Shown in pieces: positions 50,161-60,314 of a stretch of 64,000 nucleotides of DNA (positions are counted from its first letter, which is position 1; the number at the start of each line of letters is the position of its first letter). The translations under genes and the position numbers were made by a program. The notes under the pieces are model-generated. The model did no database searches. It was not told where the DNA came from and saw only the letters and a program-made list of their open reading frames with translations. Location of the stretch: positions 1,426,001 through 1,490,000 of the forward strand of contig NZ_CP083646.1 of NCBI RefSeq assembly GCF_020099275.1, read 5' to 3'. Origin of the DNA: Corynebacterium falsenii (lineage in GTDB: Bacteria; Actinomycetota; Actinomycetes; Mycobacteriales; Mycobacteriaceae).

Positions 50161-50850
50161 ATGGCGGAACAAGCTAAGTCCGGGAACGTAGCCAAGCGGA
50201 ACCGGCGGATCGCTTTGCTGCTGGTGGTGTTGTCCGCAGCAGGGCTGTGGGCATCTGGCCGCATGGTGTTTGTCACGGTGTCTGTATCCGACGACAAAGC
50301 GGGCGATTCCGTCAAGGAACTCGTCGGCTCCGTATGGGACCCCGCGGCCACGCCGTTGGCGCTGGCGATGATCGCCGCGCTCATCCTGTCCATGGCAGTG
50401 CAGCCCCTGGCCCGCCGCATCCTCGGTGTGATCATCGCGCTGCTCGCGGCGGTGGCCAGCTTCCGTGCGGTGCAGTTGCTCGTCAGCGACGTGGACCTGG
50501 GCCGCGCGCAGAGCCTGCTGGCCTCCGGTGCCGCAACGCAGAAGCAATCCAGCCCGGTCCAGATTTCCGACTGGGCGCGGGTAGTCGATGCCTCGGTGCA
50601 CAACGGACCGGTGATCATTGCACTGGTGGCCGCGGCGCTGGGGCTTGTCGGCGGCATCATCCTGGTGATGCGCCCTGGTGAGGCGTCCAAGGGCCACAGT
50701 CGCTACGAGACCCCGGAGGTGCGCCGAGCGGATGCGGAAGAGGATCTCGCTAACAACCCGGATTCCTCGCGAGTGCTGTGGGACGCGCTCGATGCGGGGG
50801 TAGACCCCACTGAAGATGACGAATTTCGTAGCTCCAGCAAGCACCGTTAA
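50161..50850 (+). CDS. Trp operon-associated membrane protein (TIGR02234 type)
   Basis: 229 residues with four helices (about 17-35, 58-78, 85-105 and 155-178) and an acidic C-terminal tail. The order trpE, this gene, trpC is that of Mycobacterium (Rv1610), where the family is called tryptophan-associated membrane protein; its role is unknown. ATG 50161 has AGAAAGAAGG upstream. A run of CAAGA-type short repeats occupies the gap after trpE. Confidence 0.85.
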   Translation: MAEQAKSGNVAKRNRRIALLLVVLSAAGLWASGRMVFVTVSVSDDKAGDSVKELVGSVWDPAATPLALAMIAALILSMAVQPLARRILGVIIALLAAVASFRAVQLLVSDVDLGRAQSLLASGAATQKQSSPVQISDWARVVDASVHNGPVIIALVAAALGLVGGIILVMRPGEASKGHSRYETPEVRRADAEEDLANNPDSSRVLWDALDAGVDPTEDDEFRSSSKHR

Positions 50851-50958
50851 GCTCATGGAGTGAGACGGTACGTGACCGCCGTAACACTGCAGCACAGCAT
50901 CCTGGTGCGGGGGCAACGTACTCACCTAGTTCGATCGACCATGTCAGGATCAACCACA

Positions 50959-51768
50959 ATGACTACCGTTCTAGACAACATCATTGAAGGCGTGCTGGAA
51001 GACCAGGCCGAACGGGAAGCCAAGATCCCCTACAAGGAGATCAAGGCAATGTCATTGGATGCTCCGCCGGCGCTCGATGCCTTCGAGGCCTTGTCTGGCC
51101 CCTGCGTGAAGGTCATCGCCGAGGTCAAGCGCGCTAGCCCGTCCAAGGGGCACCTGGCGGACATCGCCGAGCCGGAGGTTCTGGCCCAGGCGTATCAGGA
51201 TAACGGCGCCACCGCGATTAGCTGCCTCACCGAGCAGCGCCGCTTCAAGGGATCGTTGGCGGATTTCGACGCCGTCCGCAAGGCCGTGGATATCCCATTG
51301 CTCCGCAAGGATTTCATGGTCAACCCCTATCAAATCCACGAGGCGCGCGCCCATGGGGCGGATATCATTCTGCTCATCGTCGCCGCCTTGGATCAGCAGC
51401 GGTTGGAATCCCTGCTCGACCGCACCGAATCGCTGGGCATGACCGCCCTCGTTGAGGTCCACACCGAGGAAGAAGCCGAGCGCGCCGTTGCCGCCGGAGC
51501 CAAGGTCATCGGCGTGAACGCCCGCAACCTCAAGACCCTCGAGGTCGATACCAACGTGTTCTCCCGCATCGCCCCCGGCCTGCCCAGCGACGTAGTCAAG
51601 ATCGCCGAGTCCGGCGTGAAGAACAAGCACGACCTGCTCAGCTACGCCTCCGTCGGCGCGGACGCTGTCCTGGTGGGCGAGGGGCTCGTCACCGCAGGCA
51701 ACCCGGCGCAGGCCTGCCGCGACCTCGTGGCTGCCGGTCGGCACCCTTCCTGCCCACAGGTGCACTAA
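50959..51768 (+). CDS. trpC: Indole-3-glycerol phosphate synthase
   Basis: 269 residues, a single TrpC barrel with no fused TrpF, unlike the TrpCF of C. glutamicum. Catalytic residues are Lys in [13 protein letters not shown], Lys in [18 protein letters not shown], and Glu in [11 protein letters not shown] and IAESGV. Similarity to mycobacterial TrpC is high throughout. ATG 50959 gives [15 protein letters not shown] 50941 is an in-frame alternative. The 108-base gap upstream may hold a promoter. Confidence 0.95.
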   Translation: MTTVLDNIIEGVLEDQAEREAKIPYKEIKAMSLDAPPALDAFEALSGPCVKVIAEVKRASPSKGHLADIAEPEVLAQAYQDNGATAISCLTEQRRFKGSLADFDAVRKAVDIPLLRKDFMVNPYQIHEARAHGADIILLIVAALDQQRLESLLDRTESLGMTALVEVHTEEEAERAVAAGAKVIGVNARNLKTLEVDTNVFSRIAPGLPSDVVKIAESGVKNKHDLLSYASVGADAVLVGEGLVTAGNPAQACRDLVAAGRHPSCPQVH

Positions 51769-51799
51769 GAAAAAATCGCAGCAGGTAACATGGCGTGCT

Positions 51800-53155
51800 G
51801 TGAGTACACAGAGCCAAACTGCACTGCCCACCGCGGGACAGGTCCTTGCCACCCCCACCCACCACGAGCCCGATGAGCGTGGTCACTGGGGAGAATTTGG
51901 TGGCCGCTACGTTCCCGAGGCCCTCATGGCCGTCATCGACGAAATCACCGATGCCTGGGCCAAGGCCAAGGCAGATCCCGCCTACCTCAACGAGCTCGAT
52001 GAGCTGCACCGGACGTATTCCGGGCGGCCTTCCCCGCTGTACCATGCGACTCGGTTCTCCGAGGCCATCGGCGCAGACGTGTGGCTCAAGCGCGAGGATC
52101 TCAACCACACCGGCTCGCACAAGATCAACAACGTTCTCGGTCAGGTTCTTCTAGCCAAGCGCATGGGCAAAAACCGCGTCATCGCCGAGACCGGCGCCGG
52201 TCAGCACGGCGTGGCCACCGCCACCGCCTGCGCCCTCATGGGCATCGAATGCCGTATCTACATGGGTGAGGTCGATGCCAACCGCCAGGCCCTCAACATC
52301 GCCCGCATGCGCCTGCTCGGCGCGGACGTGGAAGTGGTGACCATCGGCTCGCGCACCCTCAAGGACGCGATCAATGAGGCCATGCGCTACTGGGTCTCCC
52401 ACGCGGATGACACTTACTACTGCTTCGGTACCGCCGCCGGCCCACACCCGTTCCCGCAGATGGTGCGCGATCTCCAGCGCGTCATCGGCACCGAGGCCCG
52501 CCAGCAGATCCTCGACGAGACCGGGGAACTGCCCGATGCCGTCATCGCCTGTGTCGGCGGCGGCTCCAATGCGATCGGCTTGTTCCACCCGTTCATCGAG
52601 GACGAGTCCGTCGCCATCATCGGCGCAGAGGCTGCCGGAGATGGCATGGACACCGGCCGCCACGCGGCCCCCATCACCATGGGGTCCCGAGGCGTGTTCC
52701 AGGGTGCGTTCTCCGACCTCATGCAGAATGAGGACGGGCAGATCATCGAGTCTCATTCCATCTCTGCGGGTCTGGATTACCCTGGCGTCGGACCAGAACA
52801 CAGTAAGTTGCACGACGAGAAGCGCGCCAGTTACCTGCCCATCACCGACACCGAGGCGATGGAGGCGTTTAAGCAGCTCTCCCGCACGGAGGGAATCATC
52901 CCCGCCATCGAGTCGGCCCACGCCGTGGCCGCCGCAGTCAAGGTTGCCCAGGATCGCCCGGGGTGCACGATGATCATCAACATCTCCGGACGAGGGGATA
53001 AGGATGTGGACACGGCCGCGAAGTGGTTCGGGCTTGTTGATCCCGACGCCACCCAGGACGCCCAACTCGGAGGACACGACGAGGGCGACGAGAAGGCCCA
53101 TGCGACGGGCAGCACCGCCACGGATGCCCCGACCAACCAGGAGGACAGCAAGTAA
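51800..53155 (+). CDS. trpB: Tryptophan synthase beta subunit
   Basis: 451 residues. PLP enzyme that joins indole and serine. The PLP lysine is in [15 protein letters not shown] near residue 105; [14 protein letters not shown] and [15 protein letters not shown] follow. The C-terminal ~35 residues (after [17 protein letters not shown]) are a hydrophilic extension. It starts with GTG 51800, 8 bases after TAACAT (51786-51791), suggesting a second, leaderless promoter for trpBA. The stop overlaps trpA by one base. Confidence 0.96.
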   Translation: MSTQSQTALPTAGQVLATPTHHEPDERGHWGEFGGRYVPEALMAVIDEITDAWAKAKADPAYLNELDELHRTYSGRPSPLYHATRFSEAIGADVWLKREDLNHTGSHKINNVLGQVLLAKRMGKNRVIAETGAGQHGVATATACALMGIECRIYMGEVDANRQALNIARMRLLGADVEVVTIGSRTLKDAINEAMRYWVSHADDTYYCFGTAAGPHPFPQMVRDLQRVIGTEARQQILDETGELPDAVIACVGGGSNAIGLFHPFIEDESVAIIGAEAAGDGMDTGRHAAPITMGSRGVFQGAFSDLMQNEDGQIIESHSISAGLDYPGVGPEHSKLHDEKRASYLPITDTEAMEAFKQLSRTEGIIPAIESAHAVAAAVKVAQDRPGCTMIINISGRGDKDVDTAAKWFGLVDPDATQDAQLGGHDEGDEKAHATGSTATDAPTNQEDSK

Positions 53156-53949
53156 TGAGCGACAACACCACCTCCAGCACCACCTCCCGCCTCGCCGAGG
53201 TCTTCCGCACCGCCAACAACGAGGGTCGCGCCGCGTTCGTGGGCTATTTGCCCGCCGGTTATCCCACGGTGGAGGAATCCAAGAAGCTCATGGCGAGCCT
53301 CGCCCAGCACGCAGACCTCATCGAGGTGGGCATTCCCTTCACTGATCCCATGATGGACGGCCCCACCATCCAGGCCGCCGCCGATACCGCCCTGGGGAAC
53401 GGCTTTCGGGTCAAAGACACCATCGAGGTTGTCCGCGCCGTGACCGAGGCCGGGGGTAACGCCGTGGTCATGTCCTATTGGAACCCCATCTTGCAGTACG
53501 GCCCGGAGAAGTTTGCCGAGGAACTGGCCGCGGCCGGTGGCTTGGGCTCGATCATCCCGGACTTGCTGCCGGAGGAGGCCGAGCGCTGGGCTCGAGCCTG
53601 CGGGGCCAACGATCTTTCGCCGGTGTACCTCGTGGCTCCCTCGACCACGCCGGAGCGCATGGCGCTGACCGTGGAGGCCGCCGATGGCTTCATCTACGCG
53701 GCCAGCCACATGGGTATCACCGGTGCGCAGCAGGAGGTTGCCTCCTCCGCCGAGGATCTTGTGCAGCGCGTGCGCCAGAGCACTGACCTTCCCGTGGCCG
53801 TGGGCCTAGGTGTGCGTACCGGCGAGCACGCCGCGCACATCGCTCGCTTCGCCGACGGCGTGATCGTGGGCTCCGCGCTGATTCAGGCCGCGGAGGCCGG
53901 AACCTTGGAGGACCTGGCCCGCGAGCTCGCCGAGGGAGTGCGTTCCTAA
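53155..53949 (+). CDS. trpA: Tryptophan synthase alpha subunit
   Basis: 264 residues, TIM barrel. Cleaves indole-3-glycerol phosphate and channels indole to TrpB. Catalytic Glu is in [19 protein letters not shown] and catalytic Asp in [29 protein letters not shown] and [14 protein letters not shown] are typical. ATG 53155 overlaps the trpB stop (TAATG). lgt begins one base after its stop. Confidence 0.96.
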   Translation: MSDNTTSSTTSRLAEVFRTANNEGRAAFVGYLPAGYPTVEESKKLMASLAQHADLIEVGIPFTDPMMDGPTIQAAADTALGNGFRVKDTIEVVRAVTEAGGNAVVMSYWNPILQYGPEKFAEELAAAGGLGSIIPDLLPEEAERWARACGANDLSPVYLVAPSTTPERMALTVEAADGFIYAASHMGITGAQQEVASSAEDLVQRVRQSTDLPVAVGLGVRTGEHAAHIARFADGVIVGSALIQAAEAGTLEDLARELAEGVRS

Positions 53950-53950
53950 C

Positions 53951-54844
53951 ATGCACACCGACATCCTGGCCACCATCCCCTCACCGCCGCAGGGCGTGTG
54001 GATGCTGGGCCCCATCCCCATCCGCGCGTACGCGCTGTGCATCCTCACGGGCGTGATCGTGGCGTACTTCTGGACCCGCCGGCGCTACGCCGCCAAGGGC
54101 GGTAATCCGGAGGTCACCATCGACGCGCTGCTCGTGGCCATTCCGTTCGGCATCATCGGTGCGCGCCTCTATCACGTCATCACCGACCACGATAAGTACT
54201 TCGGGCCCGGCCGCAACCCCATGGACGTGTTCAAAATCACCAACGGTGGTTTGGGCATCTGGGGTGGTGTGATCGCCGGTTCGCTGGCGGTATGGATCCT
54301 GTTTCGCGTCAAGAAGCTGGATCTTGCTACTTTCGCCGACGCCGCCGCACCCACGATCATCTTGGCCCAGGCCATTGGGCGGCTGGGAAACTGGTTCAAC
54401 CAGGAGCTCTACGGCGGGCCTAGCGACGCACCGTGGGCGTTGGAAATCTACCGCCGCGTCAATGACGCGGGGTACGTGGATCCGATCTATGGGCACTCAA
54501 CGGGCGAGGTCATCGCCACTGTGCAGCCCACCTTCCTCTACGAGCTGGTGTGGAACCTCGCGGTCGTGGTGGCACTGCTGGTGCTGGAAAAGCGCTTCCG
54601 GATCCACGGTGGGCGCCTTTTCATCCTCTACGTGGCGCTGTACACCTTCGGCCGCTTCTTCATCGAGAACCTGCGCACCGATCCGGCCACGACCGTCTTC
54701 GGCGATATTCGCATCAACGTGGTGGTCTCCGCGGTGGTCTTCGTGGCCGCGATGGCCCTGTTCATCTGGACGGGTTGGCGCCAGCGTAAGCGCGAGGGCT
54801 CTGGTGGCGAACAGTCTGCGTCGCGGTTATCCTCGACAGAGTGA
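53951..54844 (+). CDS. lgt: Prolipoprotein diacylglyceryl transferase
   Basis: 297 residues, seven membrane helices. Transfers diacylglycerol to the lipobox Cys, the step before LspA. The signature [15 protein letters not shown] is near residue 145; [20 protein letters not shown] and [15 protein letters not shown] are the other conserved segments. The C-terminal tail is short and charged. It sits between trpA and pyk, as in mycobacteria, and overlaps the pyk start by four bases. Confidence 0.96.
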   Translation: MHTDILATIPSPPQGVWMLGPIPIRAYALCILTGVIVAYFWTRRRYAAKGGNPEVTIDALLVAIPFGIIGARLYHVITDHDKYFGPGRNPMDVFKITNGGLGIWGGVIAGSLAVWILFRVKKLDLATFADAAAPTIILAQAIGRLGNWFNQELYGGPSDAPWALEIYRRVNDAGYVDPIYGHSTGEVIATVQPTFLYELVWNLAVVVALLVLEKRFRIHGGRLFILYVALYTFGRFFIENLRTDPATTVFGDIRINVVVSAVVFVAAMALFIWTGWRQRKREGSGGEQSASRLSSTE

Positions 54845-56259
54845 ATAGAAGAACCAAGATCGTTTGTACCCTAGGTCCCGCCGTCGCCTCCAAGGAGAAG
54901 ATCCGGGACCTTGTTGATGCTGGCATGAATGTGGCTCGCCTGAACTTTTCCCACGGCGAGCACGCGGACCATGAGCAGAACTACAAGTGGGTCCGCGAGG
55001 CCACGGACGAGTCCGGCAAGGCTGTGGGTATCTTGGCCGACCTGCAGGGCCCGAAGATCCGCCTGGGCCGCTTCACTGAGGGCGCTACGGTGTGGGCTAC
55101 GGGCGAAACGGTCCGCATCACGGTTGAGGACGTGCAGGGCACCCACGACCGTGTCTCCACCACCTACAAGGGCCTGGCCAACGATGCCCGCCCGGGTGAC
55201 CGCCTTCTCGTCGACGACGGCAAGGTCGCGCTCGTCTGCAAGGAAGTGGACGGCAACGACGTGGTGTGCGAGGTCATCGAGGGTGGCCCCGTCTCCAACA
55301 ACAAGGGGGTATCCCTGCCCGGCATGAACATCTCCGTGCCGGCTCTGAGCGAGAAGGACCGCGACGATCTGCGCTTCGCCCTGCAGCTCGGCGTGGATTT
55401 CATCGCGCTGTCCTTCGTGCGCAGCCCATCGGATGTGGAGCTGGTCCGCGAGATCATGGATGAGGTCGGCCGCCGCGTGCCGGTCATCGCCAAGCTGGAG
55501 AAGCCGGAGGCCGTGGACGCCCTCGAGCCGGTCATCCTCGCCTTCGACGCGGTGATGGTTGCCCGTGGTGACCTGGGCGTGGAAGTTCCCCTTGAGGACG
55601 TGCCACTGGTGCAGAAGCGCGCGATCCAGATTGCCCGCGAAAACGCCAAGCCCGTGATCGTGGCCACCCAGATGCTGGATTCCATGATCGAAAACTCGCG
55701 CCCCACCCGCGCAGAGGCCTCGGACGTGGCCAATGCCGTGCTGGACGGCGCCGATGCCGTGATGCTCTCCGGCGAAACCTCCGTGGGCAAGCACCCCATC
55801 ACCACCGTGGAGACGATGGCCCGCATCGTGGCCGCCGCCGAGATCGATGGTGAAGTGCCGCCGCTGACTCACCGCCCGCGCACCCGCCGCGGCGTGATTT
55901 CCTACGCGGCTAAGGACATCGGCGAGCGCCTCAACGCCCGCGCCCTCGTGGCCTTCACCTCCTCGGGTGATACCGCCAAGCGCGTGGCCCGCCTGCGCTC
56001 GCGGCTGCCGCTGCTGGTGTTCACCCCGTCACAGGCCGTGCGCTCACAATTGGCGCTGACGTGGGGTGTCGAGACGTTCCTCACCAACGACGTGAAGTCC
56101 ACGGACGAAATGATGGAAACCGTGGACAAGTCACTGCTGCACATGCCGGAGTACAAGCACGATGACATGATGGTCGTCGTGGCCGGCTCGCCCCCCGGAA
56201 TCTCCGGCAACACGAACATGATCCAGGTGCACCTGCTGGGGCAGGAGCGCCACCGCTAG
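54841..56259 (+). CDS. pyk: Pyruvate kinase
   Basis: 472 residues. Transfers phosphate from phosphoenolpyruvate to ADP. The N-terminus [15 protein letters not shown] and [12 protein letters not shown] are typical. The active-site region [11 protein letters not shown] carries the catalytic Lys, and [13 protein letters not shown] the metal-binding residues. The C-terminal allosteric domain starts near residue 345. GTG 54841 lies 7 bases after TATCCT (54828-54833), a leaderless promoter inside lgt. The stop shares CTAG with the convergent gene. Confidence 0.97.
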   Translation: MNRRTKIVCTLGPAVASKEKIRDLVDAGMNVARLNFSHGEHADHEQNYKWVREATDESGKAVGILADLQGPKIRLGRFTEGATVWATGETVRITVEDVQGTHDRVSTTYKGLANDARPGDRLLVDDGKVALVCKEVDGNDVVCEVIEGGPVSNNKGVSLPGMNISVPALSEKDRDDLRFALQLGVDFIALSFVRSPSDVELVREIMDEVGRRVPVIAKLEKPEAVDALEPVILAFDAVMVARGDLGVEVPLEDVPLVQKRAIQIARENAKPVIVATQMLDSMIENSRPTRAEASDVANAVLDGADAVMLSGETSVGKHPITTVETMARIVAAAEIDGEVPPLTHRPRTRRGVISYAAKDIGERLNARALVAFTSSGDTAKRVARLRSRLPLLVFTPSQAVRSQLALTWGVETFLTNDVKSTDEMMETVDKSLLHMPEYKHDDMMVVVAGSPPGISGNTNMIQVHLLGQERHR

Positions 56260-57509
56260 CTCGTGAAGAGGTAGCTCAGGCAGGCGGCGACGGCAGCGTC
56301 CGTTGCCGCCTTTACTGTGCCCGGAGCCGGGGCGAAGGTGCCGTGGTGGTTGCCCGGCACCGGCTTGCCGGAGTTCCACAGCTCCGGATCCGTCGCGCCG
56401 ACCGTCCAAAACAGGTATGGAACGCCGAAGTGGCGCGGGATCTCCGAGAAATCCTCCGAGGCAGTCCACGGCTCGGCGGTGAGGGAGCGCTGGTCAAAGG
56501 TGGCGTCGAACACCGGGCGAACATGCTCGAAGACAGAGGAATCGTTGTCGGTGAGCTCGCCGTGGGCCGAGTACTCAATGTCGGGATCCTGCTCGCAGCC
56601 CGAGGCATCGCACTCAGCCTTCACCACCCGCTCGATTGCTCGGTAGGTGCGGTCGCGCACGGCAGTGTCGTAGAACCGGCAGTTGAGCACCAGCGTGGCT
56701 GAATCCGGGATGGTGTTGTTGGTGTGGCCGGAAGACAGGGTGCCCACGGTAATCACGGCGAACTCGTCCGGGGCGGTCTCGCGGCCCACGATGCCTTGGA
56801 GGCGCACCACGATCATGGCGGCCAGGAAGGTCGGGTCGATGGATTCGTGCGGCTGGGAGCCGTGGGCCGAGCGGCCGTGGAGGGTGATGGTGATGGTGTC
56901 GCACGCGGCCAGCACCGGACCTGGTGCAGACATCACGGTCCCCGCCTCGCCAGGCACGATGTGCTGGCCCAGGCACACGTCCGGGCGGGGAATGATGCTG
57001 GCGAGGTCGTCGTCCACCATCATGCCCGCACCCTTGGTGACTTCCTCAGCGGGTTGGAATAGTGCGATGAACGTGCCGCTCCATACATCGCGGCGTTCAT
57101 TGAGAATCGCGCACAGACCCATGAGCGCGGACGAGTGGGCGTCGTGACCGCAGGCGTGCATCACGCCCTCGTTGGTGGATGCGTAGGGCAGGCCGGTGGT
57201 CTCGTGGACGGGGAGGGCGTCAAAGTCCGCGCGCATGAGGATGACCGGCCCCTCGCCGTTGCGGAACACGGCGGTCATCCCGTGGCCGCCGATGCCCGTG
57301 GTGAGCTCGCAGTCCATGCCGCGCAGTTTCTCGGCGAGGAACTCCGCCGTCTTCTCCTCCTGCAGCGATAGCTCTGGGTGCTTGTGCATCCACTGGTAGA
57401 AGTCCTCCTGCCAGTCCATATCCACACCGTGGGAGTGGACGAACTCGGCAATGGATGCTGCATCGGCAGTGGCGGCCTCGTGGGAAGTGGAGTCGGTCGA
57501 GTCGGTCAT
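56256..57509 (-). CDS. M20-family amidohydrolase
   Basis: 417 residues. Zinc-dependent aminoacylase/carboxypeptidase fold (M20D, HipO-like). Metal-ligand motifs are HACGHDAHSSALMG near residue 120 and FQPAEEVTKGAG near residue 155; SAHGSQPHESIDP is in the dimerisation domain and TASEDFSEIP near the C-terminus. The family includes the N-acylglutamine aminoacylase of skin corynebacteria; that substrate is possible but not shown. ATG 57509 has AGGAGG about 12 bases upstream. It is on the same strand as the DUF4921 gene. Confidence 0.88.
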   Translation of the reverse strand: MTDSTDSTSHEAATADAASIAEFVHSHGVDMDWQEDFYQWMHKHPELSLQEEKTAEFLAEKLRGMDCELTTGIGGHGMTAVFRNGEGPVILMRADFDALPVHETTGLPYASTNEGVMHACGHDAHSSALMGLCAILNERRDVWSGTFIALFQPAEEVTKGAGMMVDDDLASIIPRPDVCLGQHIVPGEAGTVMSAPGPVLAACDTITITLHGRSAHGSQPHESIDPTFLAAMIVVRLQGIVGRETAPDEFAVITVGTLSSGHTNNTIPDSATLVLNCRFYDTAVRDRTYRAIERVVKAECDASGCEQDPDIEYSAHGELTDNDSSVFEHVRPVFDATFDQRSLTAEPWTASEDFSEIPRHFGVPYLFWTVGATDPELWNSGKPVPGNHHGTFAPAPGTVKAATDAAVAACLSYLFTS

Positions 57510-57584
57510 GGGGTGGTTGTGCCTCCTAGGCAGTGTGTGGAGCGTCGTTGTGGCTCCCGCGGCTGGTCCGGTTATCGGATCGGA

Positions 57585-58943
57585 TCAGCGGATCGCCGGG
57601 TTGTACTTCAGCATGTTCGGGGTGTGCGCACATTCATCTCCCAAGCGGATGCCTGGGGCGAGGCGCCCGTCCTCGCGAGCCTCCTCGAGCGCGCTGAGCA
57701 CCCGATCCTTCAAGTCAGCGGGGGAGATGGTGTTGATGTAGATCTTCGTGCCACCTTCGAATCCTGCCACGGTAGACACGCGCCACTTGATCACGATGCG
57801 CCACGGCATGGGAATGTCCACATCGAGCGGGCGGTGCAGCCATTCCTCGTTGCAGGACACGTGCGGGCCAGCCGCCACGTGGCAGGCGTGCACGAGGTCG
57901 GCCACGCCATCGCGTTCCTCAGCGCTCATGAGCCACGGCTCGGTGGTCGCGGACTTGGAGAACACTTCGAGCGTGGGCCAGCGGTGCCCGAACCCGGCGA
58001 AGGCCACGGCGTGGTCATTCTCCGCAAACACGAGGTTGTGCCGCGAGGCGTAGTCCACGGCCCATTCGTTGTACATGTTCGGGTTGCTGCGCACCTGCGC
58101 GATTTCCATCTCGTTTTGCAGCCCGTGCTCGTCGATGGCCACCAGTTGCTTGTGCAGGTGTTCGAAGCTGGCGCCGGCCGGTGCCAGCCAGTTTTGGAAC
58201 GCGGCGACGTAGCGCACGTAGCGGTTGGCGCGGTAGAGCTGGTCCATCCCGTCCACGGTGAAGGCAATGAAGTGCCGGTGGTCCTGCCAGCTCAGTTGGC
58301 CGCTGGAGGCCAGTTGATCGGTGGTTTCGGCACCGGGGACGTAGTGGTCGCGGGCGATGATCACGTCGTGGCCGCCGGCGAACAGGGCGGGTGCCTTCTC
58401 TTGGATGGTCATCATCCGGTTATCGTCGTTAAACGCTTCGTCGATCTCGGCGGCGGGCATGCCGGCGGCGGTCCACTTCATCCGCAGGATCTTCTCCACG
58501 TGGTCGATGCCCGCTTCCTCGGAGAGGTAGTCGGTCATGTGCTTCGCGGAGGCTGGGCTCATCCGGTAGCCGTAGTTCATCGACCAGTATTCGTAGGTGA
58601 GGATCTCGAAGAGGTTGGCCACGCGCCGGAACAGCGGTGTGGTGTCCTCGAGCTTGCTCACGGGCAGTCCGCGCAGGATGTGCGCTTCGCCGTCCTCGTC
58701 GATGATGAGGCGCGATTTTTCGGGCGGGGTATCCAGTTTGCGCTTGAGCCCAAATGCCGTGGTGGCATCGCGGTCGCCTATTGGTTCGACGCCGCTACGG
58801 TGTTCCGCGATCGGCCGGTTCCCGCGGCCCGGCACCGTCCAGACCTCGGTGCCGGAAAAGGGGTTGACTTGCTTGATTGTTCCGTCTGGCAACGTCGTGA
58901 GCGGCGGAACGGGGGCAGGGCGGGGTGCGTGGGAACCAATCAC
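57585..58943 (-). CDS. DUF4921 family protein, GalT/HIT-like
   Basis: 452 residues, soluble. It resembles galactose-1-phosphate uridylyltransferase in outline: an N-terminal NPFSGTEVWTVPGRGNRP segment and a HIT-type motif SFEHLHKQLVA (HLH) near residue 260. HFIAFTVDGMDQLYRANRYVRYV and the late YINTISPADL are conserved in DUF4921 as I recall it. The catalytic HxH of GalT is HPH, so activity is uncertain; a nucleotidyl-transfer role is inferred. GTG 58943 lies 7 bases after minus-strand TAGAAT (leaderless). Confidence 0.78.
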   Translation of the reverse strand: MIGSHAPRPAPVPPLTTLPDGTIKQVNPFSGTEVWTVPGRGNRPIAEHRSGVEPIGDRDATTAFGLKRKLDTPPEKSRLIIDEDGEAHILRGLPVSKLEDTTPLFRRVANLFEILTYEYWSMNYGYRMSPASAKHMTDYLSEEAGIDHVEKILRMKWTAAGMPAAEIDEAFNDDNRMMTIQEKAPALFAGGHDVIIARDHYVPGAETTDQLASSGQLSWQDHRHFIAFTVDGMDQLYRANRYVRYVAAFQNWLAPAGASFEHLHKQLVAIDEHGLQNEMEIAQVRSNPNMYNEWAVDYASRHNLVFAENDHAVAFAGFGHRWPTLEVFSKSATTEPWLMSAEERDGVADLVHACHVAAGPHVSCNEEWLHRPLDVDIPMPWRIVIKWRVSTVAGFEGGTKIYINTISPADLKDRVLSALEEAREDGRLAPGIRLGDECAHTPNMLKYNPAIR

Positions 58944-59013
58944 AGTCTAAATTCTAGTCCACGAACCACCCTGGGTGGTGGAGGGTGTGGGCGCTTGTGC
59001 AAGACTGGGGCAC

Positions 59014-59391
59014 ATGCCACGCATTGTGTTTAGGGTTCTGGCCACGCAGCGCCAGTTGGAGGAGATCGAGCAGGATTTCCGTTCGATGATGTCTGCCCTC
59101 GAGGGGGCGTTGGATGCTGATCTGAGCGTGTCGGCTCACCGCACGCCGGATCCGGAATTGGTCGCCACGTGGGTGGAGATCTTCGGTGAGGAGCCCGCGG
59201 AGGCGGGGGAGGGCGCCGAACTCACCGTGACCGTGCGCCGCTACGATATCGGCTCGATCTCGTCTCTGGCGATGAACTTCGCCGAGCTTCTCACGGTGCG
59301 GGAGAAGGAACCGGCAGAGCCGGTTTTGCGGCAGGTAAAGGACGACCAGGGCACGCCGCGCGTGCCCTGGCATGTGGAGGTTCGGCCCTAG
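59014..59391 (+). CDS. Uncharacterised small protein
   Basis: 125 residues, soluble, acidic, no Cys. Begins MPRIVFRVLATQRQLEEIEQ and contains LTVTVRRYDIGSISSLAMNFAELL. No family recognised. ATG 59014 lies 7 bases after AAGACT, which suggests a leaderless start. It is divergent from the DUF4921 gene (70 bases apart), so the two may share control. Confidence 0.7.
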   Translation: MPRIVFRVLATQRQLEEIEQDFRSMMSALEGALDADLSVSAHRTPDPELVATWVEIFGEEPAEAGEGAELTVTVRRYDIGSISSLAMNFAELLTVREKEPAEPVLRQVKDDQGTPRVPWHVEVRP

Positions 59392-59425
59392 CCCAGGGTT
59401 GGAGTCTGGGGTTTGAGCCCGGGGG

Positions 59426-60217
59426 TTAGAGCAGGTTCGAGAGGAACTCTTGGGTGCGCGGGTGCTGCGGATTGCCCAGCACCTCGGCGGAGGGGCCGTG
59501 TTCCACGATCACGCCGCCATCCATGAAGGCCACTTCGTCTGCCACCTCGCGGGCAAACCCGATTTCGTGGGTGACGACCAGCATGGTCATGCCGTCGTCG
59601 GCGAGGCGTCGCATCACGTTGAGCACGTCGCCGACGAGCTCCGGGTCGAGGGCCGAGGTGGGCTCATCAAAGAGCATCAGCTTGGGGCGCATGGCGAGTG
59701 CACGGGCGATGGCCACGCGCTGCTGCTGACCGCCGGAGAGTTGAACGGGGTAGGCATCGGCCTTATGCGCCAACCCCACCTGCTGGAGCAGCTCCATCGC
59801 ATGGTTCTCGGCGGTCTGCTTGTTCTCACCGAGCACCTGCACGGGTGCCTCGATGATGTTCTCCAGGACGGTCCGGTGGGTGAATAGGTTGAACTGCTGG
59901 AACACCATGCCGATTCCTACGCGCTGCTTCGCCGCGTCCTTGGCCGACATTTCATAGAGCGTCCCGTTCTTTTCGCGGTAGCCGATGAGCTCCCCATCGA
60001 CCTCGATGCGGCCGGAGGTCACCTGTTCCAGGTGGTTTACGCAGCGAAGTAGGGTGGACTTGCCGGAGCCGGAGGGGCCGATGAGGCAGGTGACGCCGCT
60101 GACGGGGACCTCAAGGTTGATGCCTTTAAGGACGTCCAGGCGACCGTATCGCTTCCACACATTCTTGATGGCAATCATGGGGGTTGTGCCGTGTGCTGCA
60201 CGAGATGCACTGGTCAT
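59426..60217 (-). CDS. Amino acid ABC transporter ATPase
   Basis: 263 residues. GlnQ-type ATP-binding subunit for polar amino acid import. Walker A is GPSGSGKST near residue 45, the Q-loop is in VFQQFNLFTHRTV, the ABC signature LSGGQQQRVAIARAL is near residue 150, and Walker B LMLFDEPTSALDPE follows; the H-loop is VTHEIGFAREVAD. ATG 60217 has AAGGAAGG nine bases upstream. The longer frame reads the repetitive spacer and is rejected. Confidence 0.95.
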   Translation of the reverse strand: MTSASRAAHGTTPMIAIKNVWKRYGRLDVLKGINLEVPVSGVTCLIGPSGSGKSTLLRCVNHLEQVTSGRIEVDGELIGYREKNGTLYEMSAKDAAKQRVGIGMVFQQFNLFTHRTVLENIIEAPVQVLGENKQTAENHAMELLQQVGLAHKADAYPVQLSGGQQQRVAIARALAMRPKLMLFDEPTSALDPELVGDVLNVMRRLADDGMTMLVVTHEIGFAREVADEVAFMDGGVIVEHGPSAEVLGNPQHPRTQEFLSNLL

Positions 60218-60242
60218 TGTGTGTGCCTTCCTTGGTTTCGTG

Positions 60243-60300
60243 GTCTGTCTGACTGTGTCTGACTGTGTCTGCTTGTCGGACTGTGACTGACTCTGTCGGA
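60243..60300. repeat. Short TGTGTCTGAC-type repeats between the ABC permease and ATPase genes
   Basis: Overlapping direct repeats of TGACTGTGTC-like units, degenerating towards 60300, fill most of the 97-base spacer. No gene or hairpin is apparent. Confidence 0.6.
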
Positions 60301-60314
60301 TTCTGTGCAGTGGA

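Noticed and set aside
60243..60300. CRISPR-like repeat cluster
   Set aside because: Units are about 10 bases, degenerate and contiguous, without spacers.
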